NCBI GenBank assembly: GCA_963750915.1
Contig: CAVVSF010000002.1
Location: 62,001-126,000 of the forward strand
Length of the DNA: 64,000 nt
Direction of reading: 5' to 3'
From: DATBJJ01 sp963750915
Lineage (GTDB): Bacteria; Acidobacteriota; Vicinamibacteria; Vicinamibacterales; 2-12-FULL-66-21
Part shown: positions 31,451 through 43,041 of the stretch, in pieces
Numbering within the stretch: position 1 is the first letter of the stretch
How the letters are laid out: each line of letters begins with the position of its first letter
Position numbers and translations under genes: made by a program
The notes under the pieces: model-generated
What the model saw: only the letters and a program-made list of their open reading frames with translations
The model's database searches: none
Told to the model about the DNA's origin: nothing

Positions 31451-31942
31451 GTGCGACACGACCAGCCCGCAACGGCGCAGCCGCTGACCGGCGCCGGCGG
31501 CTTCCGCTTCGCCATCGTCTATTCCCGCTTCAACGAAGCGATTACCGCGAGCTTGCGCGATGGCGCGCAGGCGGCGCTCGTCGAGGCCGGCGCGGCGGCG
31601 GATGCGGTCGCGATCGAAAGCGTCCCCGGCGCGTTCGAGCTGCCGCAGGCAGCGCGCTGCCTGGCGGACACCGGGCGTTTCGACGCGATTGTGTGCCTCG
31701 GCTGTGTGATTCGCGGGGCGACGCCGCATTTCGAGTACATCGCGGCGTCGGTCGCGCACGCGACACAGCAGGCCGCCGGCGACACCGGCGTGCCGATGGC
31801 CTTCGGCGTGTTGACGACCGACACCTGGGAGCAGGCCGAAGAGCGCGCCCGGCCCGGACGCGACAACAAGGGATTCGAAGCGGCGGCGGCGGCGATCGAG
31901 ATGGCGCAGCTCTTCCGCCGGTGGCATCCGGTGCGACCATGA
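31451..31942 (+). CDS. ribH: 6,7-dimethyl-8-ribityllumazine synthase
   Basis: 163 residues from GTG 31451. Motifs SRFNEAITASLRDGA, VPGAFELPQAA, GCVIRGATPHFEYIAA and DTGVPMAFGVLTTDTWEQAEER are the family set, with the active-site His in the C-terminal loop. It condenses the pyrimidine with dihydroxybutanone phosphate in riboflavin synthesis. ribH-nusB order and the four-base overlap ATGA with nusB are widely conserved. Confidence 0.95.
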   Translation: MRHDQPATAQPLTGAGGFRFAIVYSRFNEAITASLRDGAQAALVEAGAAADAVAIESVPGAFELPQAARCLADTGRFDAIVCLGCVIRGATPHFEYIAASVAHATQQAAGDTGVPMAFGVLTTDTWEQAEERARPGRDNKGFEAAAAAIEMAQLFRRWHPVRP

Positions 31943-32379
31943 GCCGCGTCGATCCGACGGCGCGGCGAAAGGCGAGGGAAGCGGCGCTGCAGATGCTGTA
32001 CCAAGCGGAAGTCGGCCGGACCGGGCCGCAGGAGACGATCGTCACGTTCTGGGCCGCGAACGACCCCGGCACGGCGATCGACGACGAGTCGCGGGCGTTT
32101 GCCAATACGCTGGTCAAGGACACGCTGGCCAGGCTCGAAGAGATCGACCGGCTGCTCGGCACGCACACGAAGCACTGGCGGGTCGAACGCATGGCCGTCA
32201 TCGATCGCATCGTGCTGCGGCTGGCCGTAACCGAGCTGATGACGCAGCCGGCGACGCCGGCCAAGGTCGTGATCAACGAGGCGATCGAGCTGGCGCGCAC
32301 GTTCAGCGGCGACGAGGCCGTGCCGTTCGTCAACGGCGTGCTGGATGCCGTCAGGAAGAACCTGAACCCTGAGTCTTGA
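31939..32379 (+). CDS. nusB: Transcription antitermination factor NusB
   Basis: About 146 residues from ATG 31939. An all-helical RNA-binding protein: MSRVDPTARRKAREAALQMLYQAEV at the N terminus, then HTKHWRVERMAVIDRIVLRLAVTEL and PAKVVINEAIELARTFSGDEAVPFVNGVLDAV. It helps rRNA transcription resist termination. It follows ribH by translational coupling and precedes lysS. Confidence 0.93.
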   Translation: MSRVDPTARRKAREAALQMLYQAEVGRTGPQETIVTFWAANDPGTAIDDESRAFANTLVKDTLARLEEIDRLLGTHTKHWRVERMAVIDRIVLRLAVTELMTQPATPAKVVINEAIELARTFSGDEAVPFVNGVLDAVRKNLNPES

Positions 32380-32387
32380 GCCAGAGA

Positions 32388-33890
32388 ATGAGCGACGAGA
32401 AAGAGTCCGATCAGATCGTGCAGCGCCGCGCCAACTTCGAGGCGCTGGCGCAGCTTGGCGTCGACACTTATCCCCACAGGTTCGACTCGACGCACACCGT
32501 CAGCGAGATCGTGGCGGCCTATGGCGATCGCAGCGGCGAGGTCCTGACCGCCGAGCGCGTCGACGTCCGGGCCGCCGGCCGCATTCTGGCGATCCGCAGC
32601 TTCGGCAAGGCGAATTTTCTCGCCATTTCCGACGGCCAGTCCCGGGTGCAGGTCTACATCCGGCAGGACGCGCTCAGCGAGCGCGACTTCAACCTCTTCA
32701 AGCTGCTCGACCTCGGCGATTTCGTCGGTGTCGAAGGCTACATGTTCCGGACCCGGACCAACGAGCTGACGATTCACGCCACCAGGCTCGACTTTCTGGC
32801 GAAGTGCTTCCTGCCGCTGCCTGAAAAATGGCACGGGCTGACCGACATCGAGATTCGGTATCGGCAGCGGTATCTCGACCTGATCGTCAACCCGGATTCG
32901 CGGCGCGTCTTCGAGGTGCGGAGCCGGGCGCTGGCTTCGATCCGGCAGTTCCTCAACGCCCGCGGCTATCTCGAGGTCGAGACGCCGATGATGCAGCCGA
33001 TTGCCGGCGGTGCCCTGGCCCGACCCTTCGTGACCCATCACAACACGCTCGACATGCAGCTGTTCCTGCGCGTTGCGCCGGAGCTCTATCTCAAGCGGCT
33101 GAGCGTCGGCGGCATCGAACGGGTCTACGAGATCAACCGTAACTTCAGGAACGAGGGGATTTCGACGCAGCACAATCCCGAGTTCACGATGCTGGAGTTC
33201 TACCAGGCCTACAGCGACTACCAGGCGCTGATGACGATGACCGAGGAGATGATCTCGACGGTCGCGCGCGACGCGGCCGGTACCGATCAGGTGAAGTTCG
33301 GCGAGCACACGATCTCCCTGGCGGCGCCATACAAGCGCGTCTCGCTGCGCCAGGGGGCCTGCGGCGCCGCGAGCGAACGGCTCGGCCTGTCGGTCGCCGA
33401 CGCCGACCTGCGCAACCGCGAGACGGCGGCGGCGCTGGCGGGGCGCCTGCGTGTCGATGTACAGGGTTCGTGGGGCGCAGGGCGGATTGCGACCGAGATC
33501 TTCGAGCGGCTGCACGACGGCCAGCTGATCCAGCCGACCTTTGTCTACGACTTCCCGACCGAAGTATCGCCGCTGTCGAAGCAGAAGCCGGACGACCCCG
33601 ACACGGTCGAGCGGTTTGAGCTCTACATCGGCGGCTTCGAAGTCGCGAACGCGTTCAGCGAGCTCAACGATCCGGCTGAACAGCGGCGGCGCTTCGAGGC
33701 GCAGCTGAGCGGCCGCGCTGCCGGCGATCTCGAGGCCCACGTCATGGACGAGGATTACATCCGCGCTCTCGAGTACGGTCTGCCGCCGACCGCCGGTGAA
33801 GGCGTCGGCATCGACCGCCTGGTGATGCTGCTGACCGACAGCCTGTCGATCCGCGACGTCATCCTGTTCCCGCTGATGCGGCCAAGATGA
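32388..33890 (+). CDS. lysS: Lysyl-tRNA synthetase (class II)
   Basis: About 500 residues from ATG 32388; TTG 32376 is in frame but lies at the nusB stop. The N-terminal OB fold binds the anticodon (VRAAGRILAIRSFGKANFLAI). The class II core has motif 2 YEINRNFRNEGISTQHNPEFTMLE and motif 3 LPPTAGEGVGIDRLVMLLT. Residues around 330-380 (YKRVSLRQGACGAASERLG...) are less conserved but in frame. The stop overlaps the lolC start (ATGA). Confidence 0.95.
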   Translation: MSDEKESDQIVQRRANFEALAQLGVDTYPHRFDSTHTVSEIVAAYGDRSGEVLTAERVDVRAAGRILAIRSFGKANFLAISDGQSRVQVYIRQDALSERDFNLFKLLDLGDFVGVEGYMFRTRTNELTIHATRLDFLAKCFLPLPEKWHGLTDIEIRYRQRYLDLIVNPDSRRVFEVRSRALASIRQFLNARGYLEVETPMMQPIAGGALARPFVTHHNTLDMQLFLRVAPELYLKRLSVGGIERVYEINRNFRNEGISTQHNPEFTMLEFYQAYSDYQALMTMTEEMISTVARDAAGTDQVKFGEHTISLAAPYKRVSLRQGACGAASERLGLSVADADLRNRETAAALAGRLRVDVQGSWGAGRIATEIFERLHDGQLIQPTFVYDFPTEVSPLSKQKPDDPDTVERFELYIGGFEVANAFSELNDPAEQRRRFEAQLSGRAAGDLEAHVMDEDYIRALEYGLPPTAGEGVGIDRLVMLLTDSLSIRDVILFPLMRPR

Positions 33891-35116
33891 ACCGCCTGCC
33901 GTTCGAGCTCTTCATCGCGCTGCGCTACCTGCGGGCCCGCCGTAAGCAGGCCTTCATCTCGCTGATCTCGATCATCTCGGGGATTGGGGTCGCAGTTGGC
34001 GTCACCGCGCTGCTCATCGTGCTCGCGCTGATGACCGGCCTGCAGAGCGAGCTGCGCGATCGTCTGGTCGGCGCCCAGGCGCACGTCTTCGTCCGCAAGA
34101 GCGGCGGTTTCGGTCCGATCGAGAACGAAATAAAAGCGCTGCGGGCGGTGCCGCACGTCATCGGCGCGGCACCGACGGTCCAGGGCTACGGCATCATCCG
34201 CAGTGCCGGCGCCGAAGCCTTCCTCAGCATCAAGGGCATCGATCCGGCCCTCGAAGGCGACGTCACCAACGTGTCGACGACGATGGTGAAAGGGAGCCTC
34301 GCGGCGATCGTGCAGCAGCCGGGACAGATGGCCGGGGTCGTCATCGGCAAGGAACTGGCCGAGAAGCTGGGGGTAACCACCGAAGACACGGTCGAGATCA
34401 TGACGCCCGAGGGTCCGCTGACGCCCTACGGCGTGTTGCCCCAGTCGCGCCCGTTCAAGATCGTCGGGGTCTTCAGCCTCGGCATCTACGAGTACGATTC
34501 CGCCTTCGGCTACATCGACATGCCGACGGCCGAGCGGATGCTCGCGAAGACGCGGCCCGATTACATCGAGCTGCGGGTCGACGACATGTTCCGTGCCCGG
34601 CAGGTGGTCGAGGAAATCCCCGATCGCGTCGGCCCCGAATACCTCGCCGAGGACTGGGCCGAGACCAACGGCTCGCTGTTCCAGGCGCTGTGGCTGGAGA
34701 AGATGGCGATGTCGATCACGATCGGCCTGATCGTGATGGTCGCTGCGCTCAACATCATCGCCTCGCTGATTCTGCTGGTGATGGAGAAGACGCGCGACAT
34801 CGCGATCCTGAAGACGATGGGGACATCGTCGGCCAGCATCCGGCGAATTTTCATGCTGCAGGGGCTGATCATCGGCCTGCTCGGCACGCTGTCCGGCGCA
34901 ATCCTCGGCTCGACGCTGATCTTCGTCCTCGACCGCTACAAGCTGATCACGATTCCGCTCGACGTCTACCAGATCTCGCACGTCCCGTTCCGCCTCGAAG
35001 CGCTCGACTTTGTCGTCGTCGTCGTCGTCGCCGTGCTGATCTGCTTCGTCGCCACGATCTATCCGTCGCGTCAGGCGTCGAAGCTCGATCCGGCCGAGGG
35101 GCTGCGCTACCAGTGA
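33887..35116 (+). CDS. lolC: Lipoprotein-releasing ABC permease (LolC/LolE)
   Basis: 409 residues with four membrane helices: one at about residues 20-48 (ISLISIISGIGVAVGVTALLIVLAL) and three in the last 130 residues, around a large periplasmic MacB-like domain. MEKTRDIAILKTMG is the coupling-helix motif of Lol/MacB permeases. With the adjacent ATPase LolD it detaches outer-membrane lipoproteins from the inner membrane. Lnt earlier in the window makes its substrates. A single LolC/E gene suggests a homodimeric permease (LolF-type). Confidence 0.92.
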   Translation: MNRLPFELFIALRYLRARRKQAFISLISIISGIGVAVGVTALLIVLALMTGLQSELRDRLVGAQAHVFVRKSGGFGPIENEIKALRAVPHVIGAAPTVQGYGIIRSAGAEAFLSIKGIDPALEGDVTNVSTTMVKGSLAAIVQQPGQMAGVVIGKELAEKLGVTTEDTVEIMTPEGPLTPYGVLPQSRPFKIVGVFSLGIYEYDSAFGYIDMPTAERMLAKTRPDYIELRVDDMFRARQVVEEIPDRVGPEYLAEDWAETNGSLFQALWLEKMAMSITIGLIVMVAALNIIASLILLVMEKTRDIAILKTMGTSSASIRRIFMLQGLIIGLLGTLSGAILGSTLIFVLDRYKLITIPLDVYQISHVPFRLEALDFVVVVVVAVLICFVATIYPSRQASKLDPAEGLRYQ

Positions 35117-35149
35117 CGCCGCCGCCATCAGGACGCTGAGCGCTCCATC

Positions 35150-35824
35150 ATGCCGTTCATCCACGTCGCCGGACTGGTCAAGAGCTACGAGGTCGCCGGG
35201 CGCCGCCTGGCGGTGCTCAAGGATCTCGATCTGCAGGTCGAACGCGGCGAGATGGTCGCGATCGTCGGCGCCTCGGGCGTAGGCAAGAGCACGCTGCTGC
35301 ACGTCCTCGGCGGCCTCGACAAGCCGGACACCGGGGAGCTGCGGATCGGCGACGCCGACCTGCAACGCTTGTCGGCGAGCGAGCTCGTGACGTTTCGCAA
35401 CCGCAACGTCGGCTTCGTCTTCCAGTTCCATCACCTGCTGCCGGAGTTCACGGCGCTCGAGAACGCGGAGATGCCGACGCGGATCGCGCGGTTCGACTTC
35501 GGCGAAGGCCGCGCCCGCGCCGCGGCGCTGCTCGAGAACGTCGGGCTCGCCGGACGCCTCGACCATACCCCCGGCATGCTCTCTGGCGGCGAACAGCAGC
35601 GGGTCGCGATCGCGCGGGCGCTGGTGATGCGGCCGGCGCTGCTGCTGGCGGACGAGCCGACAGGCGATCTCGACGAACACACTGCCGATGCGCTGCACGC
35701 CCTCGTCCGCGAGATGCACCGCGGCAGCAACCTGACGTCGATCATCGCGACGCACAATCCCCGCCTTGCCGCCGCCTGCGACCGCGTCCTGCGGCTGGAA
35801 GAGGGGCAGCTCAAGCCGGTCTGA
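35150..35824 (+). CDS. lolD: Lipoprotein-releasing ABC ATPase LolD
   Basis: 224 residues. Walker A GASGVGKST (about 40-48), Q-loop, signature LSGGEQQRVAIARALV, Walker B LLLADEPTGDLDEH and switch His in IIATHNPRL. Family LolD/MacB, powering the permease encoded just upstream with a 33-base gap. Confidence 0.95.
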   Translation: MPFIHVAGLVKSYEVAGRRLAVLKDLDLQVERGEMVAIVGASGVGKSTLLHVLGGLDKPDTGELRIGDADLQRLSASELVTFRNRNVGFVFQFHHLLPEFTALENAEMPTRIARFDFGEGRARAAALLENVGLAGRLDHTPGMLSGGEQQRVAIARALVMRPALLLADEPTGDLDEHTADALHALVREMHRGSNLTSIIATHNPRLAAACDRVLRLEEGQLKPV

Positions 35825-35863
35825 CTCGGCGGCGCGAGTTCCAGAGGATGCGAGGAGCGCACC

Positions 35864-36262
35864 ATGGCGAGCGAACGACGAAACATCTCGAGCGGGACGA
35901 AATGGGAGCCGGTGGTCGGCTATTCACGGGCCGTTCGGGTAGGGCAGATCGTGCACGTCTCCGGCACCACCGCCACCGATGAGGCGGGAGCGATCATTGG
36001 CAAGGGGGATGCCCGAGCGCAGACGATCCAGGCGCTGGACAACATCAGGCGGGCGCTCGAGCGTGCCGGGGCCTCGCTCGCCGACGTCGTCCGCACCCGC
36101 ATCTACGTCACGAACATCGTCCGTGACTGGGAGGCCGTCGGTCGCGCTCACGGCGAGATCTTCGGCGCGATCCGCCCGGCGACCTCGATGGTCGAGGTCA
36201 GCCGCCTGATCGATCCCGACATGCTCGTCGAAATCGAGGCTGAGGCGGTGGCGGGTTCGTGA
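35864..36262 (+). CDS. RidA-family enamine/imine deaminase
   Basis: 132 residues. VHVSGTTATDEAG, RTRIYVTNIVRDWEAVG (with the family Arg) and VEVSRLIDPDMLVEIEAEA are the RidA (YjgF/UK114) pattern. It hydrolyses reactive enamines formed by PLP enzymes. GGATGCGAGGAGC precedes the ATG. A stand-alone end of the lol unit. Confidence 0.85.
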   Translation: MASERRNISSGTKWEPVVGYSRAVRVGQIVHVSGTTATDEAGAIIGKGDARAQTIQALDNIRRALERAGASLADVVRTRIYVTNIVRDWEAVGRAHGEIFGAIRPATSMVEVSRLIDPDMLVEIEAEAVAGS

Positions 36263-36590
36263 GGGCTGCAATTGGTCAAAAGCCCGATGCGATCACCCTA
36301 CGTCGACCCTTCCGCTTGAGACTGCGTCCTATCAAATAGACACGGCGGCTGGGATGGCGAAGCGGTTCCCTCTATCGGCGCGAGCCCCCTTCCGCAGGGA
36401 AGATGTCTGCGGTCGCTGCGGCCATTGACGCGGCCGGCGTCGTACCCGAACGGTGTAAATTTTGCCGCGTCGGCGGCAGGTACCGGCCCACTAACTGCCG
36501 TATTGGGACTCACTTAGCCGTATCAGATCGATGTAACGCTGTCGTATAATGACGACAGCAGAACTCCCGATAGATCATAGGGAAACCCGG
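36263..36590. other. 328-base spacer before clpC
   Basis: No convincing gene. It contains a perfect TATAAT (36545-36550) and a CTTCC/GGAAG hairpin (about 36390-36405). Codon pattern in the minus-strand frame here does not look like protein. Confidence 0.5.
36545..36550 (+). promoter_or_regulatory. -10 box upstream of clpC
   Basis: TATAAT, 40 bases before the clpC ATG at 36591, inside an otherwise moderately AT-rich stretch. The -35 position 17 bases upstream reads ATCAGA, a weak match, so an alternative sigma factor or activator may be involved. Confidence 0.4.
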
Positions 36591-39030
<2,440 letters not shown>

Positions 39031-39291
39031 GCCGGACGGTATCCTGTCTCGCATCAGCGGCGCAGCGCCAGCAGCGCCTCGCCGTAGCGGCGCTGCCGCA
39101 GGGCCGCCGCGCCGAAGCGGCCAGGCGTCAGCCTGCTGCGAAGGCGGGGTCAGACTGACTGGTGGCCTGGCGCGTCTGATATCCAGTAGACTTGGTGGTT
39201 GTCTCCGGGCCGGCGTGCGCCGTCTGCCCGGCCCACTCCCGGCCGCCGGCGCGGCCGACTCCAGATAACGTTGTGGCGTAACGCCTGAACT
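39031..39291. other. Spacer between clpC and bamA
   Basis: 261 GC-rich bases with no frame that looks coding and no heptad or REP pattern. A GATAAC stretch about 20 bases before bamA could be part of a promoter. Confidence 0.4.
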
Positions 39292-42047
39292 ATGCGTCTT
39301 TTAGCGTTCTTTGTCGCGGCGCTGTCCGCGGCGGTCAGCCTCGAGGCCCAGACTCCGGCTCCCGGCACAACGGCCGCGGCCCCCGCCGCGCCGGTCGCGC
39401 AGGTGGCTCAAGGCACCGTCACCGTCTGCGGTCAGGCGGTCGCGCCCCCCTCGAACGTTCCGCCGGCAGGTTCCGGACCGGTGATCTTCCGGATCGTCCT
39501 CTGCTTCGAGAAGCAGGGCGGCTATCCGATGGTCGAGGCCAACACCTACCTGTATTACATCCAGCTCAGGCCGTCGGTCTCGGGCAAGTGGATTCCTTAC
39601 GACGACGCGGCGGAGCAGACGATTCGCGAGGACTTCAAGCGGCTCTGGGCCACGACCTTCCTCGACGACCTGGCGATTCGGGTCGAGGATTACCGCTTCC
39701 CGAACGGCGTCATCGGCAAGATGGTCGTCTACGACATGGAAGAGCGCGAGCGGGTCAAGATCGTCGACTACGAGGGCCTGGGCAAGGTCGACCAGTCGAA
39801 GATCGAGGAGGCGCTCAAGGAGAAGAGCATCACCATCCGCCTCGACTCCTTCATCGATCCCGGCAAGATCCGCAGCGTCGTCGGCGTCGTCCGCGAGCTC
39901 TATGCCGCCGAGGGCTATCAGTTCGTCGAGATCCGGCCGGAGATCAAGCCGGTGGAGGGCGGGCCGAAGCTGGTGCACGTGACGTTTCACGTCACTGAAG
40001 GCCCCAAGGTGAAGATTCGCGAGGTCGACTTCGTCGGCAACTCGGCCGTCACCGACGGCTCGCTCAACCGGAAGATGAAGGAGAACAAGGAGAAAGGGTT
40101 CCTTGGCTTGATCACCGGCGGCGGCACCTACAAGGAAGACAAGTTCGCCGAGGACGCGCAGCTCGTCACCGACTACTACCGCGACGAGGGCTACATCATG
40201 GCCCAGATCGGTCAGCCGCAGCTGAAGACGCTGGAGGATTCGGAGGACGGCAAGACCCGCTGGATTCAGCTGCAGATTCCCGTCACCGAGGGGAAGAAGG
40301 TACTCGGTCGGCGAGTTCACGTTCGAAGGCAACACCGTCGTCAACTCGGAAGCGCTGCGGCCGCTGTTCAAGATCGAGAAGGGCGAGACCTACAGCCAGA
40401 AGAAGATCAAGAAGGGGCTCGAGAAGGCGCAAGAGGTTTACGGCTCCGGCGGCTATTTCGAGTTCACCGCCTTCCCCGACCTCAAGCCGCGCGACCAGCC
40501 GGACGCCGGCGCCGCCGATGGATTCCGCCGGGCCGCCGTCTCCTGCGGGTCCGCCCGCGCCGGTGGCCGCGACCAACGGCAAGGATGGGCCGCCGGTCGT
40601 CGACGTGACGATGCGCGTCGACGAAGGCAAGCAGTACTTCATCAACCGCATCACGTTCCTCGGCAACACGACGACGCGGGACAACGTCATCCGCCGCGAG
40701 CTGCGCGTGCTGGAGTCCGGCGTGTTCAACACGCAGGCCTTGAAGGACAGCGTCCGCCGGCTCAATCAGCTCGGCTACTTCAAGCCGCTCGAGGGCGAGG
40801 CCGTCGACGTCCAGAAGACGCCCAACGCCGACAACAAGGTCGACATCCAGCTCAAGTTCGAAGAGCAGAACCGCAACCAGCTGACGTTCGGCGCCGGCGT
40901 CTCGCAGTTCGACGGCTTCTTCGGCCAGCTGTCGTTCCAGACCTCGAACTTCCTCGGCCGCGGCGAGACGTTCACTGCCACGGCGCAGCAGGGCAATCGC
41001 GCCAAGAACTACCAGCTCGCGTTCACCGAGCCGTTCCTGTTCGATCGGCCGATGACCGCCGGCATCGACATCTACGCCCGCGAGATCAAATACGAAGGCC
41101 AGTTCACGCAGTCGTCGATCGGCGGCAACGTCGTGTTCGGCTTCCAGGTCGCGAACTACGCCCGGATGTTCGTCAACTACAGCCTGGAACAGGTCAAGGT
41201 CGACGAACTGAACCCGCTCTATCAGAATCCGCTGATTCTCCAGGGCAACCCGTTTCTCTACGATTCGCTGCTGCTCGGCCAGGGCGGCCGGCGGACGATC
41301 AGCAAGATCGGCCCGAGCTACGTCTACAACACCGTCGACCACCCGATCTTTCCGACCAGCGGCAGGCGCTTCTCGCTGTCGATGGACTTCGCCGGTATCG
41401 GCGGCAACACCAACTTCTGGAATCCGCGCGGCGAAGGCATCTGGTACATGCCGATCGGCGCCCGCCGCCGGACGTCGCTCGGGTTCCGCGCCCAGGCCGA
41501 GTACATCTCGCCATACGGCAGCACGATCGAGCTGCCGATCTTCGAGAAGCTGTTCCTGGGCGGCGAGTACAGCATGCGAGGATTCGACCTGCGCACGGTC
41601 GGCCCGCGCGACGAGGTGACCGGGCTCGTGACCGGCGGCAACAAGAGCCTGCTGTTCAACGTGGAGTACCTGATCACGATTGCCGGGCCGGTGCGGCTGG
41701 TGCTGTTCTACGACGCCGGCCAGGTCCGCGATCGTGGCGAATCGTTCGGCTGGAAGGAGCCGGTCACTCAGTCGACGGTACCCGGCGCGTTGCTGCCGTT
41801 CCCGGGCGACTTCTACTCCGTTTCCGACCCGTTCCTGAGCCGCTTCCAGCCGGTGACCGAAGTCGTTGGCGAGCGCAGCGCGTTCAAAACCTCGACCGGC
41901 GCCGAGATCCGGTTCTTCATGCCGGTGCTCAACGTGCCGTTCCGCCTGATCTTCGCCGCCAACCCCTCGCGCGGCGGCGTGTTGGACAACAACCTCCAGC
42001 CCGAAAAGAAGTGGAAGTTCCGCTTCGCGGTCGGGTCGACGTTCTGA
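39292..42047 (+). CDS. bamA: Outer-membrane assembly factor BamA, two frame breaks
   Basis: About 918 residues once breaks at 40299-40300 (extra G before GTAC) and about 40505-40517 are ignored. A signal peptide (MRLLAFFVAALSAAVSLEAQ) is followed by several POTRA domains (for example VKIREVDFVGNSAVTDGSLNRKMKE and YSVGEFTFEGNTVVNSEALRP, then FINRITFLGNTTTRDNVIRREL). A 16-strand Omp85 barrel contains RGFDLRTVGPRDE and ends VGSTF with the terminal Phe. A Pro/Ala-rich segment (GPPSPAGPPAPVAATNG) splits two POTRAs and may be a lineage insertion. It folds barrel proteins into the outer membrane. Confidence 0.93.
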
Positions 42048-42316
42048 CGTCTCATTGACGTGAGCGGCGGGCCTGAAACGGCCAGGCGGGGCTGAAGCCC
42101 CAGCCTACGAGGATTGGCGTAGCGCGGAGCTTTAGCTCCGCGACGGCGGGCGGACGCCAACCCGTCGAACGAAAGTCGCGCTTGCGGCTACGGCTGAGGC
42201 TGTGGGCTAGAATAGTGGGTCAGGTGGACTGGGAGGAGCGCGTCAGACGCGGGCTTCCGCCGTGCCAGGTCGGGCGGCCGGAGGCTGGGGATTCATCTTT
42301 GAAAGGGACTTTGTAC
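42048..42316. other. Spacer carrying a REP-like pair
   Basis: 269 bases between bamA and the Skp gene. Two palindromes (42088-42142) occupy its first part; I see no gene in the rest. Confidence 0.5.
42088..42142. repeat. REP-like palindrome pair, tail to tail
   Basis: GGGGCTGAAGCCCC (42088-42101) followed by AGCCTACG, then CGTAG and CGCGGAGCTTTAGCTCCGCG (42123-42142). The two units face each other with CTACG tails inward. The pattern matches the pair after lpxA, so a family is present. Confidence 0.85.
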
Positions 42317-42979
42317 ATGAGAGTGTTGAAGACAATGTTCGTCGCCGGATTGGTCGCCACCCTGGCGGCGCCGGCGCTGGCTCAGACGACGCCACCGGCG
42401 CAGCCGCCGGCGCAGCCGCCGTCGAAGCCCACCGCGCCGCCGACCACGCCGGCGCCGGCTCCGCCGGCCGCGCAGGCCGAGGCGCCGCGGCCCTATCCCG
42501 AGGGCGCCAAGATCGCCTACATCGACATCCAGGCCGTCGCCTCGAACTCATCTGACGGCAAGGCCGCGACCGGCAGGCTGCAGGAGCTCGAGAAGAAGAA
42601 GATTGGCGAGATCCAGGCCAAGACCAAGCAACTGGAAGACGCCAAGACCAAGCAGCAGACGAGCTCGACCATCATCAACGACGCGGCGCGGCTGTCGCTC
42701 GAGAAGGAAATCGACAAACTGACGCGCGAAGTGCAGTTCCTGCAGCAGGAAGCGCAGTCGGAGCGCAACGCGCTGCAGACCGAACTGCAGGTCGAGTTCC
42801 AGCGCAAGCTGAACCCGGTCCTCGAGCAGATCGGCAAGGAAAAGAACCTGCACATGCTCGTCGACATCCAGAACTCGGGCGCCGTCTGGGTCGACACCGG
42901 CCTCGACCTGACGCAGGAAGTCATCAAGCGCCTCGACGCCAACAAAGGCACCGCTCCGGCCGCTCCGGTCAAGAAGTAG
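42317..42979 (+). CDS. Periplasmic chaperone Skp/OmpH
   Basis: About 220 residues from ATG 42317, behind GAAAGGGAC. A signal peptide (LKTMFVAGLVATLAAPALAQ), a long Pro/Ala/Thr linker (about 25-60), then the Skp core: KIAYIDIQAVASNSSDGKAA, an extended coiled-coil (LQELEKKKIGEIQAKTKQLEDAKTKQQ...) and the closing GAVWVDTGLDLTQEVIKRLD. Skp holds unfolded barrels between Sec and BAM; here it directly follows bamA, as in many Gram-negatives. Confidence 0.88.
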   Translation: MRVLKTMFVAGLVATLAAPALAQTTPPAQPPAQPPSKPTAPPTTPAPAPPAAQAEAPRPYPEGAKIAYIDIQAVASNSSDGKAATGRLQELEKKKIGEIQAKTKQLEDAKTKQQTSSTIINDAARLSLEKEIDKLTREVQFLQQEAQSERNALQTELQVEFQRKLNPVLEQIGKEKNLHMLVDIQNSGAVWVDTGLDLTQEVIKRLDANKGTAPAAPVKK

Positions 42980-42988
42980 GCTCCGGGC

Positions 42989-43018
42989 CCCGGCTGTCGG
43001 CGGGTGCCGGCAGCCGGG
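42989..43018. terminator. Strong stem-loop after skp (possible terminator)
   Basis: CCCGGCTG / CAGCCGGG arms with an inner CGGC / GCCG pair. No T-run follows, so it may be a processing or stability hairpin between skp and fabZ-lpxA instead. Confidence 0.4.
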
Positions 43019-43041
43019 CGTCACCTGATACACTCCTTCCC

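Noticed and set aside
36549..36590. Upstream ATG for clpC
   Set aside because: It lies within the TATAAT box and would add residues not seen in ClpC proteins; MFERYTERARRV at 36591 is the family start.
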